From positions 182,606 to 246,605 of the forward strand of contig SCKN01000001.1 in NCBI GenBank assembly GCA_004124385.1: 64,000 nt of DNA, given 5' to 3'. Numbering within the stretch: position 1 is the first letter of the stretch; every line of letters begins with the position of its first letter. A program made the translations under genes and the position numbers. The notes beneath the pieces were generated by a model. That model was not told the DNA's origin, did not search any database, and saw only the letters and a list, made by a program, of their open reading frames with translations. Origin of the DNA: Fidelibacterota bacterium. Lineage in GTDB: Bacteria > Fidelibacterota > Marinisomatia > Marinisomatales > TCS55. This document shows, in pieces, positions 8,542-17,843 of this stretch.

Positions 8542-11500
8542 TTATTTAATGACTGCAAAGCGACCAATTTTTTCTCCATTTTTACCAGCATCTACATGAT
8601 AAAAGTAGATTCCATACGCCACCTCAATACCATCTTTTGTCAGTAAATCCCATGGTTCCCGTCCCTTCTTAAAATCTACATCATGCTTGATCGTTTTTAC
8701 TAATTTCCCACTGACGGTGAAAATTCGAATGGTACAGCGCTGTGGTAAATTCACAAATTCGACGCGCCGTTCGCCTCGACCTGTCAAAGCAGCTGGTTGT
8801 TTGGGTTCCAGTACATTTACTGCAACGTACGGGTCCGGCACCACATAAATATCATCCAGCGCTGAATGTAAATTTATTGCTGATTTCCAACCTTGCATTG
8901 AAAATTCGTAAACATCGCTTGAACTGAACGGTTTTAAAGTTGTGACCTTCAGCTTTTCACCTGGTTTGGGTGAAACAGGAAATTGACCACTCGGTACGTC
9001 AAATTCCAATTTCCAGCCGGTAATAGCATTGTTCCCTGTTCTTGAGGCGATTAAGGTTAGAATATCCCCTTTACTAATCGTACTATCCGGACCCACGCCG
9101 GAAGTGTCTCCAACGCCCGGCTCCCAGTCAATAAACATGAATTCCATCTGCAGGCTATCGGTAAGGTTCCAGATTTTAAACTTGACTGGTTTGCGAAAAC
9201 TGGGTACCGGTGAAAATGATATATCTACAATTTCATCAAATAATTCTATTTCAAAATCAACGGGAATACCCACAGCTGTCTTACTGATATCAATTTGCAA
9301 GTTGCTGTTCCCTTGCCATTTAACAGTATTGATCTCCGGCTCATCGACATTATCAAAGAAAATTTTAAACCCATCGATAATCATCATCTCCAACGCTGGA
9401 TCATTAAAATCCGCATTTCCGGATAACACCGTATCACCTGTACTCATTTGGGTTAATGTAAAACTGTTTGTGATTAGAGCCACTGTTGTGTCGGTAAAAG
9501 TAATTTGATAATTTTCGTCTTTAATCGAATCAGGGACAGTCAATTCTATCATAATCGATCCTGTCGCTGGTCCGGATAAGTGGGTAAGGTGCATAGCTAA
9601 TTCTGGTTCATCAACCCCTGCGGCTGGTCCAGTTGGCGTCACAACAGCAACATTGGCACTCATAAACAATACGTTACCTAACAAATCTACTTCTATAATT
9701 TTACTCGACTCCGTGGGTGAGATAGGAGATAAATCCATTTTATCGGTTAAACCACGTTCAAAAAAATCAATATCATACCCCTTGTCCACCGAAACAACGG
9801 CATAATAGTAGGTCCTCCCGTTCACAACATCCGTATCCACATAAGAATGCCGTAATCCAGTATCGCTGCCCATATCATAACTAACGCCTAATTCTTGCAA
9901 TGCAATGGGGTGCGCGCCAACCAGTCCATCTTTGTAATCAAATTGCACAATGGGCTCCCATAAAATTGGATTGCCAAAAGCATCCGTAATTGTTTTAATA
10001 TCATTGAAATGGGGATCTGATGAGCGGTAGATCTTATACAATCCAAAGTCATTACCGTAGATTGGATCACGGGAGTCCTCGGCCCGATTTGTCCAGTTTA
10101 AATAGACTTTATTATTACCTGCTATTGCGGTTAGATTAGAATTGAGGGGTGGCTTGGCAAAATCATAATCAGCATCGTAGATACGCTGCATGGTTCTTTT
10201 ATTGCGAATAATATCATCAAAATCATTACCAAAGAGACAAGCGATGGCGAATCGCTCAGAGTAACCAGGGGGCAAGTCGAAAAACCCAGACCCGTAAGTG
10301 AAAGCAACATCCATTCCTGAAACAGCGGGTGTAAAAAAATCGGGTTGAATTTTTGTTAGCCAGAAGTCTTCATCATTTTTCATGTTATGAGATGGCTCTG
10401 CCGCAAAATAACTGGTAAGCCCTATTTGATCAATTTCATCGTTATCGGTAAACTCAAAATTAGGTTCACCCTCATCCGGCACTCCGTTACCCTCAGTACC
10501 GTCACTATCCGCACCCGGGTAATCCAAGTCATCGGGTCCAAGACCATCCGAACCTACATCATCATTAATTGGCTCCCTATCCAGAAGCCCATTTCCATTC
10601 ATATCTTCCCCGGGATCCAGTTGGCCGTTAAGGTTGGTATCCTCAAAATCCCAGACACCATTTCCGTCAAGATCGCTGTACGAAACCCAGTCGCCATCAT
10701 TATCGATTCCATCTTCCTGACTTTCATCCACCATGCCATCGCCATCATTATCGATCCCATCGATGAGGCCGGGGCTTTGCAAGAAGGCAAATCCAAAATA
10801 GCCAATGGCACGACCCTGGCGATCCAAGAAATCCAGATCCCACTGCCAGGTGATATCATCAACTGTGTCGAAGAAGGAAGCGTCATCATCCGCATCGCCT
10901 TTTCCTAGGTCGGCGTCTACGTACATGCCCATGATGTTTCGGGGCAACGACTTAGAACTGACATTTTTTACTTGATAGATGGAAATAAGGATATCTTCAG
11001 CCAGTGGATGATTCCACTGGTAGTTACGCACTTCTACATGAAGGCCTACGCCACGGCTGGCCCCGTCCAGGAACGATAATGTATCCTCGGGAAACGGGTA
11101 ATAGGGAAACTCGTCGTTGGCACGATCATCCATGATATAATAGCTCTCTTGGTCAGCGCGAACGAAGGCGCCAAATTCACCATTCCATCTATTGCGGCGG
11201 GACCCCGTATCTCCAGGATGACTGCCTTCCGGCCAATCGTAGGGCCATGTTTCCGGTAAATGGCTCATGGCCGGATATTCTAAAAAATTAATCAGGCGGC
11301 TATCAAGCAACCCATTGCGGTTGAGGTCCTCGCCGGGATCGAGTATGCCATTATTGTTTAAATCCTCATCTACTCCAATCGTGAGATTTCCATCATTAAA
11401 AAAGCCCTCTTTCGGTTCCCAACCCCAATTGTGGGTTTCTGGTATTGGGACATCACGTGAACTACCAGTGTAGCGTTCGCTAACAATATGCAGTGTGTCG

Positions 11501-11850
11501 CCTTGATCTGTAATAACCTCTGATCCAACAAAAAAAACATATTCGAACCCGTAGAGTACACCGCTGCCCACGGGCCATTCCATGCGTGCCTCCACCAATG
11601 TCCGGCTACCAATATTGCCAAAATTAGAGTAGGCAGTCCGTATCAGATTACCGGTGTGGATACCGGTGCGATCCAGGAAAAAAGGGAAGGCACTCTTAGC
11701 CAGGTTTCCAGGAAGAGTGGTTTCTTCAGCCTTTTTCTCTGCAAATGCGGCGCTGCCCAAAAGCAATACGAAAAGAATCGCATTCACCAAGTGTCTACTA
11801 ATCTTATTGAACCCCACAAAGGTTCTCAAATATGTGTCCTTAATATTCAT
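8542..11850 (-). CDS. Large secreted T9SS-sorted protein with calcium-loop-like repeats
   Basis: An 1102-residue exported protein with a signal peptide (AILFVLLLGSAAFAEK). Residues ~160-200 and ~360-470 hold several Asp/Asn/Gly-rich loops such as DGIDNDGDGMVDE, NLNGQLDPGED and DMNGNGLLD, like thrombospondin-3 or dockerin-type calcium sites. Around residues 560-690 an Ig/FN3-like region (NKVYLNW, YYYAVVSVDKG) follows. The last ~100 residues resemble a T9SS/FlgD-type C-terminal domain (CTIRIFTVSGKLVKTI, then GIYFYHVDAGKNG). It lies between a TonB-dependent receptor gene and a PorV-like gene and is probably surface-displayed with them. I do not recognise an enzymatic domain. Similar long proteins beside TonB receptors occur in other FCB genomes, from memory rather than a search. 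Confidence 0.7.
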   Translation of the reverse strand: MNIKDTYLRTFVGFNKISRHLVNAILFVLLLGSAAFAEKKAEETTLPGNLAKSAFPFFLDRTGIHTGNLIRTAYSNFGNIGSRTLVEARMEWPVGSGVLYGFEYVFFVGSEVITDQGDTLHIVSERYTGSSRDVPIPETHNWGWEPKEGFFNDGNLTIGVDEDLNNNGILDPGEDLNRNGLLDSRLINFLEYPAMSHLPETWPYDWPEGSHPGDTGSRRNRWNGEFGAFVRADQESYYIMDDRANDEFPYYPFPEDTLSFLDGASRGVGLHVEVRNYQWNHPLAEDILISIYQVKNVSSKSLPRNIMGMYVDADLGKGDADDDASFFDTVDDITWQWDLDFLDRQGRAIGYFGFAFLQSPGLIDGIDNDGDGMVDESQEDGIDNDGDWVSYSDLDGNGVWDFEDTNLNGQLDPGEDMNGNGLLDREPINDDVGSDGLGPDDLDYPGADSDGTEGNGVPDEGEPNFEFTDNDEIDQIGLTSYFAAEPSHNMKNDEDFWLTKIQPDFFTPAVSGMDVAFTYGSGFFDLPPGYSERFAIACLFGNDFDDIIRNKRTMQRIYDADYDFAKPPLNSNLTAIAGNNKVYLNWTNRAEDSRDPIYGNDFGLYKIYRSSDPHFNDIKTITDAFGNPILWEPIVQFDYKDGLVGAHPIALQELGVSYDMGSDTGLRHSYVDTDVVNGRTYYYAVVSVDKGYDIDFFERGLTDKMDLSPISPTESSKIIEVDLLGNVLFMSANVAVVTPTGPAAGVDEPELAMHLTHLSGPATGSIMIELTVPDSIKDENYQITFTDTTVALITNSFTLTQMSTGDTVLSGNADFNDPALEMMIIDGFKIFFDNVDEPEINTVKWQGNSNLQIDISKTAVGIPVDFEIELFDEIVDISFSPVPSFRKPVKFKIWNLTDSLQMEFMFIDWEPGVGDTSGVGPDSTISKGDILTLIASRTGNNAITGWKLEFDVPSGQFPVSPKPGEKLKVTTLKPFSSSDVYEFSMQGWKSAINLHSALDDIYVVPDPYVAVNVLEPKQPAALTGRGERRVEFVNLPQRCTIRIFTVSGKLVKTIKHDVDFKKGREPWDLLTKDGIEVAYGIYFYHVDAGKNGEKIGRFAVIK

Positions 11851-11913
11851 GAACTACCACGTGTTGAAATATCCAGAATGATTTTCCTTACTATGATTTT
11901 GTATCTACCAAGC

Positions 11914-14769
11914 CTATTTGTCACCAAAATTCAGATTGATTCCAACCTGGATTTTACGGGGTTCAGAATACCAATCCTGATGGTTGTCGATATCCTGCAA
12001 GGTGAATAAACCAACCAGACGGTCCTGCTCCAATTGCTCAGTGATGGGATAACGATGGTCACGATTTGCCCGGCCTGTGATTGCATATACCTTTAGCTCG
12101 TTGGCCTGATCAAAAAGGTTGAAAACGCGTAAGAAGAGTGAAGCATTTCCCCCCGCCAGTCGAATGTTTTTACTTACGTATAGATCAAGATTGGTCTTCC
12201 AAGGCTTGAATTCTGTATTTTTAAATTTGGTTTTTAAATCTAACCTGATGGGTTCAGGAGTGTATGGCTGTCCACTGGATATACGCCCAATCAAGCTGAA
12301 TGTCCATTCCTTACCGGCATGGATGGCCAAGGTGCCATTGAGGGTATGTCGTTGATCCCAATCCAAGGGTAGAACTTGTTTTTCACTTTCACGTGTGATG
12401 CCTCCACCTAAACCCCCGGTTGAAATAATAGCAATATTATTCGGGTCTGATTCATTGCCTTTGCTGACCTGATAAGTATAATCCAGAGTTCCCGTGACTA
12501 CACCGCTTGCTTTTCTGATGGCTAAAGCAATTCCCCGATTAAATCCGTAATCCCGGTTAACCCTTCTGAAATATGTATTAACATTGCCCACCATGCGAAT
12601 AACCTCCAACCCCAACAAATTGCGAAAATCAGCATAAAACATGGTGACTTCAAAACCCAACCCGGGCGCCAGTTCTTGCTGCAGCCCAACCTCATAGGAT
12701 ATGGTTTTCTGGGGTAAAAGATCGGGATTGCCAACGACGGTTGAATTTAACCCAATTATTTTGTATTCAGAATTATCAAAAATATAAGTAAATGGCGGCA
12801 GCTTAAAAAAATGTCCATAGGCAACATGGATCACTCCTGCACTAGAGATAGGAAAGGCTATTCCGAGCCTGGGACTGAGTTGAAATTTCGGATCAACATC
12901 CAGCAGATCAGTATTGCTAGTCAGTGTTACACTGCCTGGTGCTGGATTCACCCGTGGGTCTGCAAGCACTGCGTGGTCCGGTCGGAACCATTCATAGCGC
13001 AACCCAAGGTTGACGATCAGTTCATTCAGCTCAATTGTATTCTGGATATACGCCGCCAGTTCCAAAGGCTGGTGCTCATAAAACAAGTCACTTAAGCCGG
13101 TCTCACCAAGAGTAGTCAATTGTGGAACTTCCAGTACGGCTGCCTGGGACTGCCCCAGGAATTCACTGAAAATTAGCGTGGTATCAGTGGGGAAAAAATT
13201 GCTGGAAAAATTAGGATTTGATGATCGTCCAGGGCTTCGGCTTTGAAATCGGACGCGATGAGATGTACCTTCAATTCCAAATTTGATCAACTGATAATTA
13301 TCTACTTGCCAATTCCAATCCATTTTACCAAGCAATTTATCAGTCTCTACCATATCTATGCCGGAATTAGTTCCTCCCAGATTGAAACGTCCTCGTGTGG
13401 GAGATACTGTCTGTAGTTCACTACTGATAAGATTACGAAATTGATAGGACTCTCTGGAAGATGCAGAGTAGCTGAAATTGATAGAATAAAAAAGCCGGGG
13501 ACTCAGGGTATGATTTACACTAAAATTATGCATTTGAAATTTATTGAAGACATGCTTCAGTGCATCGGGTGTATAACGGTAATTGTCATCGTAATCACGA
13601 CCCGTTTCATTTTCAATAAAAACACTGTATGAGGTACGGACTACCGGCAATGGGCGGAAAACAAATTTTGCATTTAGCGATAGGTGTTGTATCGGGTCCA
13701 TAGCCATAATTTCACCATTGCCTGTAAAAAGAGAATCCGGAATCTCTATAATACCACTCCATACGGCCGGATCGTTAGGAAATTTGCGACGATACCAAGT
13801 ATCATAAGCAGCAATTTGCCAGGCATCTCCAGGACGGGCAAGTTGTATACCTGTCAAATAGTTTGTATCCGAAAAATAGCGACCGCTTAAATATACTCCA
13901 ATCTTATTGAAAATGGGTAAGGGACCTGAGATGCGTCCTTCAATATTCTGGGTGTTGCTGGGGTTCAGTCGATCTAATCCAAGAAAAGGACCTGATTCTC
14001 TGCTAAACCGATCGCCGCCGTACAATTTTAATTTCCCCGAATATTGTCGACTCGGGTCTTTTGTAATGATATTGATAACTCCCGACTGCGCCTGGCCGTA
14101 TTCGGCATTGAACGTACCGCTAATAATTTGTAATTCTTGAACATTATCGATTTCAACACTAAATAAGCTGCCGCCCCCAGCCGAGAATTGGTTTGTGATG
14201 GGAATACCATCCACCATATAAGCAACATCGCTGGTCCTGCCTCCTCGGATATGAATACCACCGGAATGGTCGACAATTACACCAGCTTGAAGTTGGATCA
14301 GGTCAACAATCTCCTGAACCGGCAGATCCTCAATTTGATCAGCAGAAACATAGGCTGTCGTATTGGTTCTATCCATTTGGATGGCCGCCCGCTCTGCCGT
14401 TACTGTAACACCCCCTACTTCGATTACGGAAGTGGTTAGGCTAATATTTTCTACAGTGGTTAAGTCGGCAAGCACATTAATAGTCCGTCGACTAATCGCA
14501 TAGCCGACATAGGTCACAACTATCTCGTGCCGTCCGGGAGGAATATTTAGTACAAAATAAAAACCATCAATATCGGTTGCAGCTCCTAAACTGGTTCCAG
14601 CAATCTGAACATTAGCACCTGGTAGTGGATCTCCTGTTTCCAATTCTAAAACGAGCCCCTTTACCTTACCAGTTGTTCCTGCTTGTATTATGACCACCGA
14701 TAGAAAAATAGTGGCAAATAAAGCGACCATGTGCCACAATGATTTTTGGTATAGTTGGCTAATTATCAT
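11914..14769 (-). CDS. TonB-dependent outer-membrane receptor with carboxypeptidase-regulatory-like N-domain
   Basis: A 951-residue outer-membrane transporter. After a signal peptide, residues ~33-115 form a CarboxypepD_reg-like domain (GLVLELETGDPLPGANVQI, GFYFVLNIPPGRHEI). A plug domain follows at ~125-245 (GIHIRGGRTSDVAYMVDGIP, then GQAQSGVINIITK) and then a long 22-strand-type barrel. It would import a bulky substrate using TonB energy; the substrate is not evident. The canonical aromatic C-terminus is replaced by a short NLNFGDK ending. It lies downstream of a T9SS-protein gene and an RpiR-type regulator and upstream of another T9SS-tailed protein, so binding protein, receptor and barrel may form one surface system. 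Confidence 0.9.
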   Translation of the reverse strand: MIISQLYQKSLWHMVALFATIFLSVVIIQAGTTGKVKGLVLELETGDPLPGANVQIAGTSLGAATDIDGFYFVLNIPPGRHEIVVTYVGYAISRRTINVLADLTTVENISLTTSVIEVGGVTVTAERAAIQMDRTNTTAYVSADQIEDLPVQEIVDLIQLQAGVIVDHSGGIHIRGGRTSDVAYMVDGIPITNQFSAGGGSLFSVEIDNVQELQIISGTFNAEYGQAQSGVINIITKDPSRQYSGKLKLYGGDRFSRESGPFLGLDRLNPSNTQNIEGRISGPLPIFNKIGVYLSGRYFSDTNYLTGIQLARPGDAWQIAAYDTWYRRKFPNDPAVWSGIIEIPDSLFTGNGEIMAMDPIQHLSLNAKFVFRPLPVVRTSYSVFIENETGRDYDDNYRYTPDALKHVFNKFQMHNFSVNHTLSPRLFYSINFSYSASSRESYQFRNLISSELQTVSPTRGRFNLGGTNSGIDMVETDKLLGKMDWNWQVDNYQLIKFGIEGTSHRVRFQSRSPGRSSNPNFSSNFFPTDTTLIFSEFLGQSQAAVLEVPQLTTLGETGLSDLFYEHQPLELAAYIQNTIELNELIVNLGLRYEWFRPDHAVLADPRVNPAPGSVTLTSNTDLLDVDPKFQLSPRLGIAFPISSAGVIHVAYGHFFKLPPFTYIFDNSEYKIIGLNSTVVGNPDLLPQKTISYEVGLQQELAPGLGFEVTMFYADFRNLLGLEVIRMVGNVNTYFRRVNRDYGFNRGIALAIRKASGVVTGTLDYTYQVSKGNESDPNNIAIISTGGLGGGITRESEKQVLPLDWDQRHTLNGTLAIHAGKEWTFSLIGRISSGQPYTPEPIRLDLKTKFKNTEFKPWKTNLDLYVSKNIRLAGGNASLFLRVFNLFDQANELKVYAITGRANRDHRYPITEQLEQDRLVGLFTLQDIDNHQDWYSEPRKIQVGINLNFGDK

Positions 14770-14844
14770 CTTTTCCTAAATATGATTTTTTATATGGAAT
14801 AATTTTTTAGACAAGATTAAATTTTCTTATAAACCTAGATCTTA

Positions 14845-14880
14845 ATTTTGGGAGGCAGGAGAATTCCTGCCTCCCAAAAT
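14845..14880. terminator. Perfect 16-bp intergenic hairpin
   Basis: A perfect inverted repeat with 16-bp arms starting attttgggaggcagga and a 4-base loop lies between the split T9SS protein gene and the TonB-receptor gene. It has no long T run after the stem, so it may stop transcription partially or protect the upstream mRNA rather than act as a classic terminator. Confidence 0.5.
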
Positions 14881-14906
14881 TATCTATTTAGCTTTTGCGG
14901 TTTTAC

Positions 14907-16058
14907 TTATTTCAAGTAAACCATCCGGCGAACAAGATTGAATGGGCGTGTCACCCGATCGCTGGAAGGAGCAGTAATCTGGTAGAAATAGATTCCACTG
15001 GCTAAACTGCGTCCATGCTGATCTACGCCATTCCAGATAACATGATATGTACCTGCATCCTGACGATTATCAACCAACGTAGCCACTTCTCGTCCGGTAA
15101 TATCCAAAATGATAAGTGTTACATTACTGGCAATTGGAAGAGTATACTCAATGACGGTGGTGCCATTGAATGGATTGGGGTAGTTTTGACTCAGGGTGTA
15201 ATGCTGCGGCATCTGCACTCCAGAATCATCCGTGGAAACAAAGTCTTCCAGGTCTGTTGAAATAACGGTGCCGTTATCCACATCCACAGCCCATGGACTG
15301 TAGGTAACGAAGTTGTTTGCTCCATCAGGCGGACTATGCATCCGCAGTGCTTCTGAAGATGAGTTTACCGAAACCAGATTTCCGGCCGCATCCACAAAAA
15401 TATTGCGAATGTTATTGCCGCCACCGCCAGAAAGGTTAGTGGTGTCGGTGCCCACGATTGAGAGGGCTGTGGCCAAGCTGTAACCAGTTAATAAATCACC
15501 CGTTGTCATATCATAACCAATGACGTTATGCAGCGGTCGACCGCCGGTATTTCGCCGGGCGACATAAACACGGCCCCGGGGTTCATCCAAGGCAATGCCT
15601 GTAAACGATGAAGCCGGTGCCGGTGAAACCGAACCGTCAGGCAGAGGACGATAAATGGGCGCAGACGTTAAGGGAGAATGCCAGATTTCTACTGGAGATG
15701 ACCCGGATATGTCCCATTTACTAATACCATAAATGTTGTCAGCTGCCGCCAATGTGTCAATCTGCTGTTGAGCTACGTAAAGGAAGCCCGAGGCATCCAT
15801 GGCCAGAGCAAAGGCCCTGGGCAGCGTCAGTGAGTCGATTACGACTGTATGAGCGCCGGTAAATACGCCAGTACCGGTTCCAATAGCATAAGAACGCACT
15901 TCAGCTATATCAAAGCCGTCACCGTCATTGGGGCCTTCAGTATCAGACCCAAAGCGTGAGCCAACTTGTTCCACCGTATAGAGCGTCCGGTCGGCATCCT
16001 CACCCACGACGATTGCCCGCGAGATGGTGTTATGATTATCCAGTGTATAAAACGACAA
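14907..16058 (-). CDS. 3' part of a frameshifted secreted T9SS protein (sorting domain half)
   Basis: The downstream piece of one gene split near 16075. It continues a repeat-rich beta-propeller-like body (GSRFGSDTEGPNDGDGFDIA, GFLYVAQQQIDTLAAAD, RGRVYVARRN). It ends in a clear T9SS type A sorting domain (YTLSQNYPNPFNGTTVIEYT, ASGIYFYQIT). The only start in this frame is a TTG at 16058, while coding resemblance extends upstream to the junction (LASIDTV before the TTG). It is therefore probably not an independent gene. The upstream piece supplies the signal peptide. A hairpin and then the TonB-receptor gene follow. Confidence 0.7.
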   Translation of the reverse strand: MSFYTLDNHNTISRAIVVGEDADRTLYTVEQVGSRFGSDTEGPNDGDGFDIAEVRSYAIGTGTGVFTGAHTVVIDSLTLPRAFALAMDASGFLYVAQQQIDTLAAADNIYGISKWDISGSSPVEIWHSPLTSAPIYRPLPDGSVSPAPASSFTGIALDEPRGRVYVARRNTGGRPLHNVIGYDMTTGDLLTGYSLATALSIVGTDTTNLSGGGGNNIRNIFVDAAGNLVSVNSSSEALRMHSPPDGANNFVTYSPWAVDVDNGTVISTDLEDFVSTDDSGVQMPQHYTLSQNYPNPFNGTTVIEYTLPIASNVTLIILDITGREVATLVDNRQDAGTYHVIWNGVDQHGRSLASGIYFYQITAPSSDRVTRPFNLVRRMVYLK

Positions 16059-16075
16059 TACAGTATCAATACTGG

Positions 16076-16807
16076 CTAAAGACCACTGGCATCGCCAACT
16101 GCCACACCACCTGTAACGGTTGCGTCACCATTGTTGGCTAGGCTCCATACGTAAACCCGATCATCAGGGCCTACATGCACACTCGTCGGTTTGCCTTCTT
16201 CGACACCCAATGCATCCCAATCAATCCCAGCATTCCCCGGGGCATATGATGTCGCTTGGGACAGGCCAAAATAACGTCCATCAGAATAATGAAGATACAA
16301 TCCCCTGATTGTCTCGCTTCCGCCGCTATTACCAGAGGTACCACCGGATCGCTCAGTGACATAGACCATGCCAAAGGAAGAACTTGGATTATTATTGTTA
16401 GTTGCCACACCAGCGGGCGACCAATACCAGCTATCTGGGCCTGTATCGTAACTGATCATCTCCCAACCATCGGAACCTGTTCCATGGGAGGCATCAATTG
16501 TTACAATAAACACGCCACTCGTGGCTGTGCCGCCATCATCCAGGCTGCCGTCCCATGCCACGTCGTTGAATCCTTGCAGCGTTCCGTTACCAGATGTAAG
16601 ATCGATTGTTTTGACCACAGCACCTTGGGGGGTTTTAATTAAGATTTGAACGGTTGTCGCGTCCTGGTTAAGGATATAACTGATGGTCGCGGGGAATGTC
16701 CCTGTGTAGGTTATATCCACAACGGATGCGAAAACATTCGCTTGTACTTCATAAGTACCGAGCAACAAAAATACAATGAAAAACATGTGTTTTATCGCTT
16801 TTATCAT
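16076..16807 (-). CDS. 5' part of a frameshifted secreted T9SS protein (signal peptide half)
   Basis: 243 residues beginning with a signal peptide (MFFIVFLLLGTYEVQA) and a FlgD-Ig-like domain (ATISYILNQDATTVQILIK, FNDVAWDGSLDDGGTATSG). A propeller-like body follows (TSVHVGPDDRVYVWSL). It stops at a TAG right after GDASGL. Reading one base back at CTTTAG restores LASIDTV and joins it to the downstream frame, so both halves make one protein of about 630 residues. Its ATG overlaps the stop of the RpiR-like regulator gene (ATGA), indicating co-transcription. The break could be a sequencing error, a real mutation, or recoding. Confidence 0.7.
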   Translation of the reverse strand: MIKAIKHMFFIVFLLLGTYEVQANVFASVVDITYTGTFPATISYILNQDATTVQILIKTPQGAVVKTIDLTSGNGTLQGFNDVAWDGSLDDGGTATSGVFIVTIDASHGTGSDGWEMISYDTGPDSWYWSPAGVATNNNNPSSSFGMVYVTERSGGTSGNSGGSETIRGLYLHYSDGRYFGLSQATSYAPGNAGIDWDALGVEEGKPTSVHVGPDDRVYVWSLANNGDATVTGGVAVGDASGL

Positions 16808-17673
16808 AATGTTAACTCCTTTATTTTTGTTTGTTTGTTTTTTTGTTTGTTTTCCGATTGGTTATTTAAAAGATGATTGTTATCTTTTTTTTCGACCAAT
16901 TTAGAAAGTTCATAAAGTATTAATTCAAAAATCACCAATTGAGATATTCGAGCTTGGCAGGAATAGCTCCCTAATAGGTTACTGGGAACTCCCGTAATCA
17001 GTGGTAATTGAGTAACATCCGCTAAAGATGATGGTGAATAATTGGTGATACAAATTGTATGAGCACCATACTCTTTAGCGGATTTAACTGCAGACACAAT
17101 TTCCAAAGTTTCCCCCGAATGAGATATACCAACAATCACATCTTCTGAATTCAATGTGGGGACAACATTTTGCATAATGGAGCGATCTTGTAGGCAATAA
17201 CTTAAAATGCCTAAACTTCCCAACGAATCACAGAATATATGTGCTACGCCTGCCGAACCACCCAAACCTATAACAAGTATTTTATTTGCACGAGATATAT
17301 GTGATGCAACTTTGACTATTATTTTTTGATCCGAATTGAGAAGAAGTGAATACATTTGCTTCAGAAAGTTTTTTTGTAGAGATTCGTGGATACCATTTCC
17401 ATTTTGTTTCGGTTCTAATTGATTATAATTAGCACTTCCAACTTTAAGTAACTCAGGGACCAGTGATACTTTAAAATCATCAAACCCCAAGTATCCTATC
17501 GCCTTACAGAACCGGAGAACAGTCGCATCACTCGTACTACATTTATTGGCAACCTTTTGAAGAGACGAAAGAATTACTTCATCCATATTTTTCTGAATGT
17601 ATTCTGCAACTCGTTTTTCAGACGGTCGTAAAGAACTGAAACGTTTATTGATCAAATAAATTGGACTTTTCAT
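16804..17673 (-). CDS. RpiR/MurR-family transcriptional regulator (HTH + SIS)
   Basis: About 289 residues. The N-terminal ~80 hold the RpiR-type helix-turn-helix (LRPSEKRVAEYIQKN, then STSDATVLRFCKAIGY). Residues ~120-250 form a SIS sugar-phosphate-binding domain (VIGLGGSAGVAHIF, GISHSGETLEIVSAVKSA). Such regulators sense phosphosugars or their derivatives. The ATG at 17673 is preferred over an upstream TTG at 17721, because the family's conserved region starts just after it. The C-terminus is an odd Asn/Lys/Gln-rich tail encoded by an AT-rich stretch. It leads the T9SS/TonB module by a 4-base overlap with the next gene and sits behind a promoter with an overlapping inverted repeat, suggesting autoregulation. 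Confidence 0.85.
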   Translation of the reverse strand: MKSPIYLINKRFSSLRPSEKRVAEYIQKNMDEVILSSLQKVANKCSTSDATVLRFCKAIGYLGFDDFKVSLVPELLKVGSANYNQLEPKQNGNGIHESLQKNFLKQMYSLLLNSDQKIIVKVASHISRANKILVIGLGGSAGVAHIFCDSLGSLGILSYCLQDRSIMQNVVPTLNSEDVIVGISHSGETLEIVSAVKSAKEYGAHTICITNYSPSSLADVTQLPLITGVPSNLLGSYSCQARISQLVIFELILYELSKLVEKKDNNHLLNNQSENKQKNKQTKIKELTL

Positions 17674-17803
17674 TTCAACATTTATCTTATTATTTAGTAT
17701 TTTAACTTTATTTAACAACAATAGGTGTGATTACGTCCATTCTCTATGTTGCTTTTACTACCTTTCATCAATATGATTGTTTTCAACACAACATAACTAC
17801 CCT

Positions 17804-17832
17804 AAAGTATGGAGTCGAAAATATATTGTCAA
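17804..17832 (-). promoter_or_regulatory. Sigma-70-like promoter of the RpiR-led operon
   Basis: On the minus strand TTGACA (17832-17827) is followed after exactly 17 bases by TACTTT (17809-17804). This is a consensus -35 and a 4-of-6 -10 element about 125 bases before the regulator start. The rest of the 17722-18057 stretch holds no credible gene. Confidence 0.6.
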
Positions 17833-17843
17833 GCAATATTTTC
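17817..17843. promoter_or_regulatory. Inverted-repeat operator candidate over the -35 element
   Basis: An inverted repeat of the form GAAAATATTG-N5-CAATATaTTTTC (minus strand, one extra base in the right arm) covers the -35 element. This is the position expected for a dimeric repressor such as the RpiR protein encoded just downstream. Confidence 0.5.

Noticed and set aside
10599..10895. Shadow frame opposite-phase within the large T9SS protein gene
   Set aside because: It arises from the repeated Asp/Gly codons of the real frame and has no start signal or family match.
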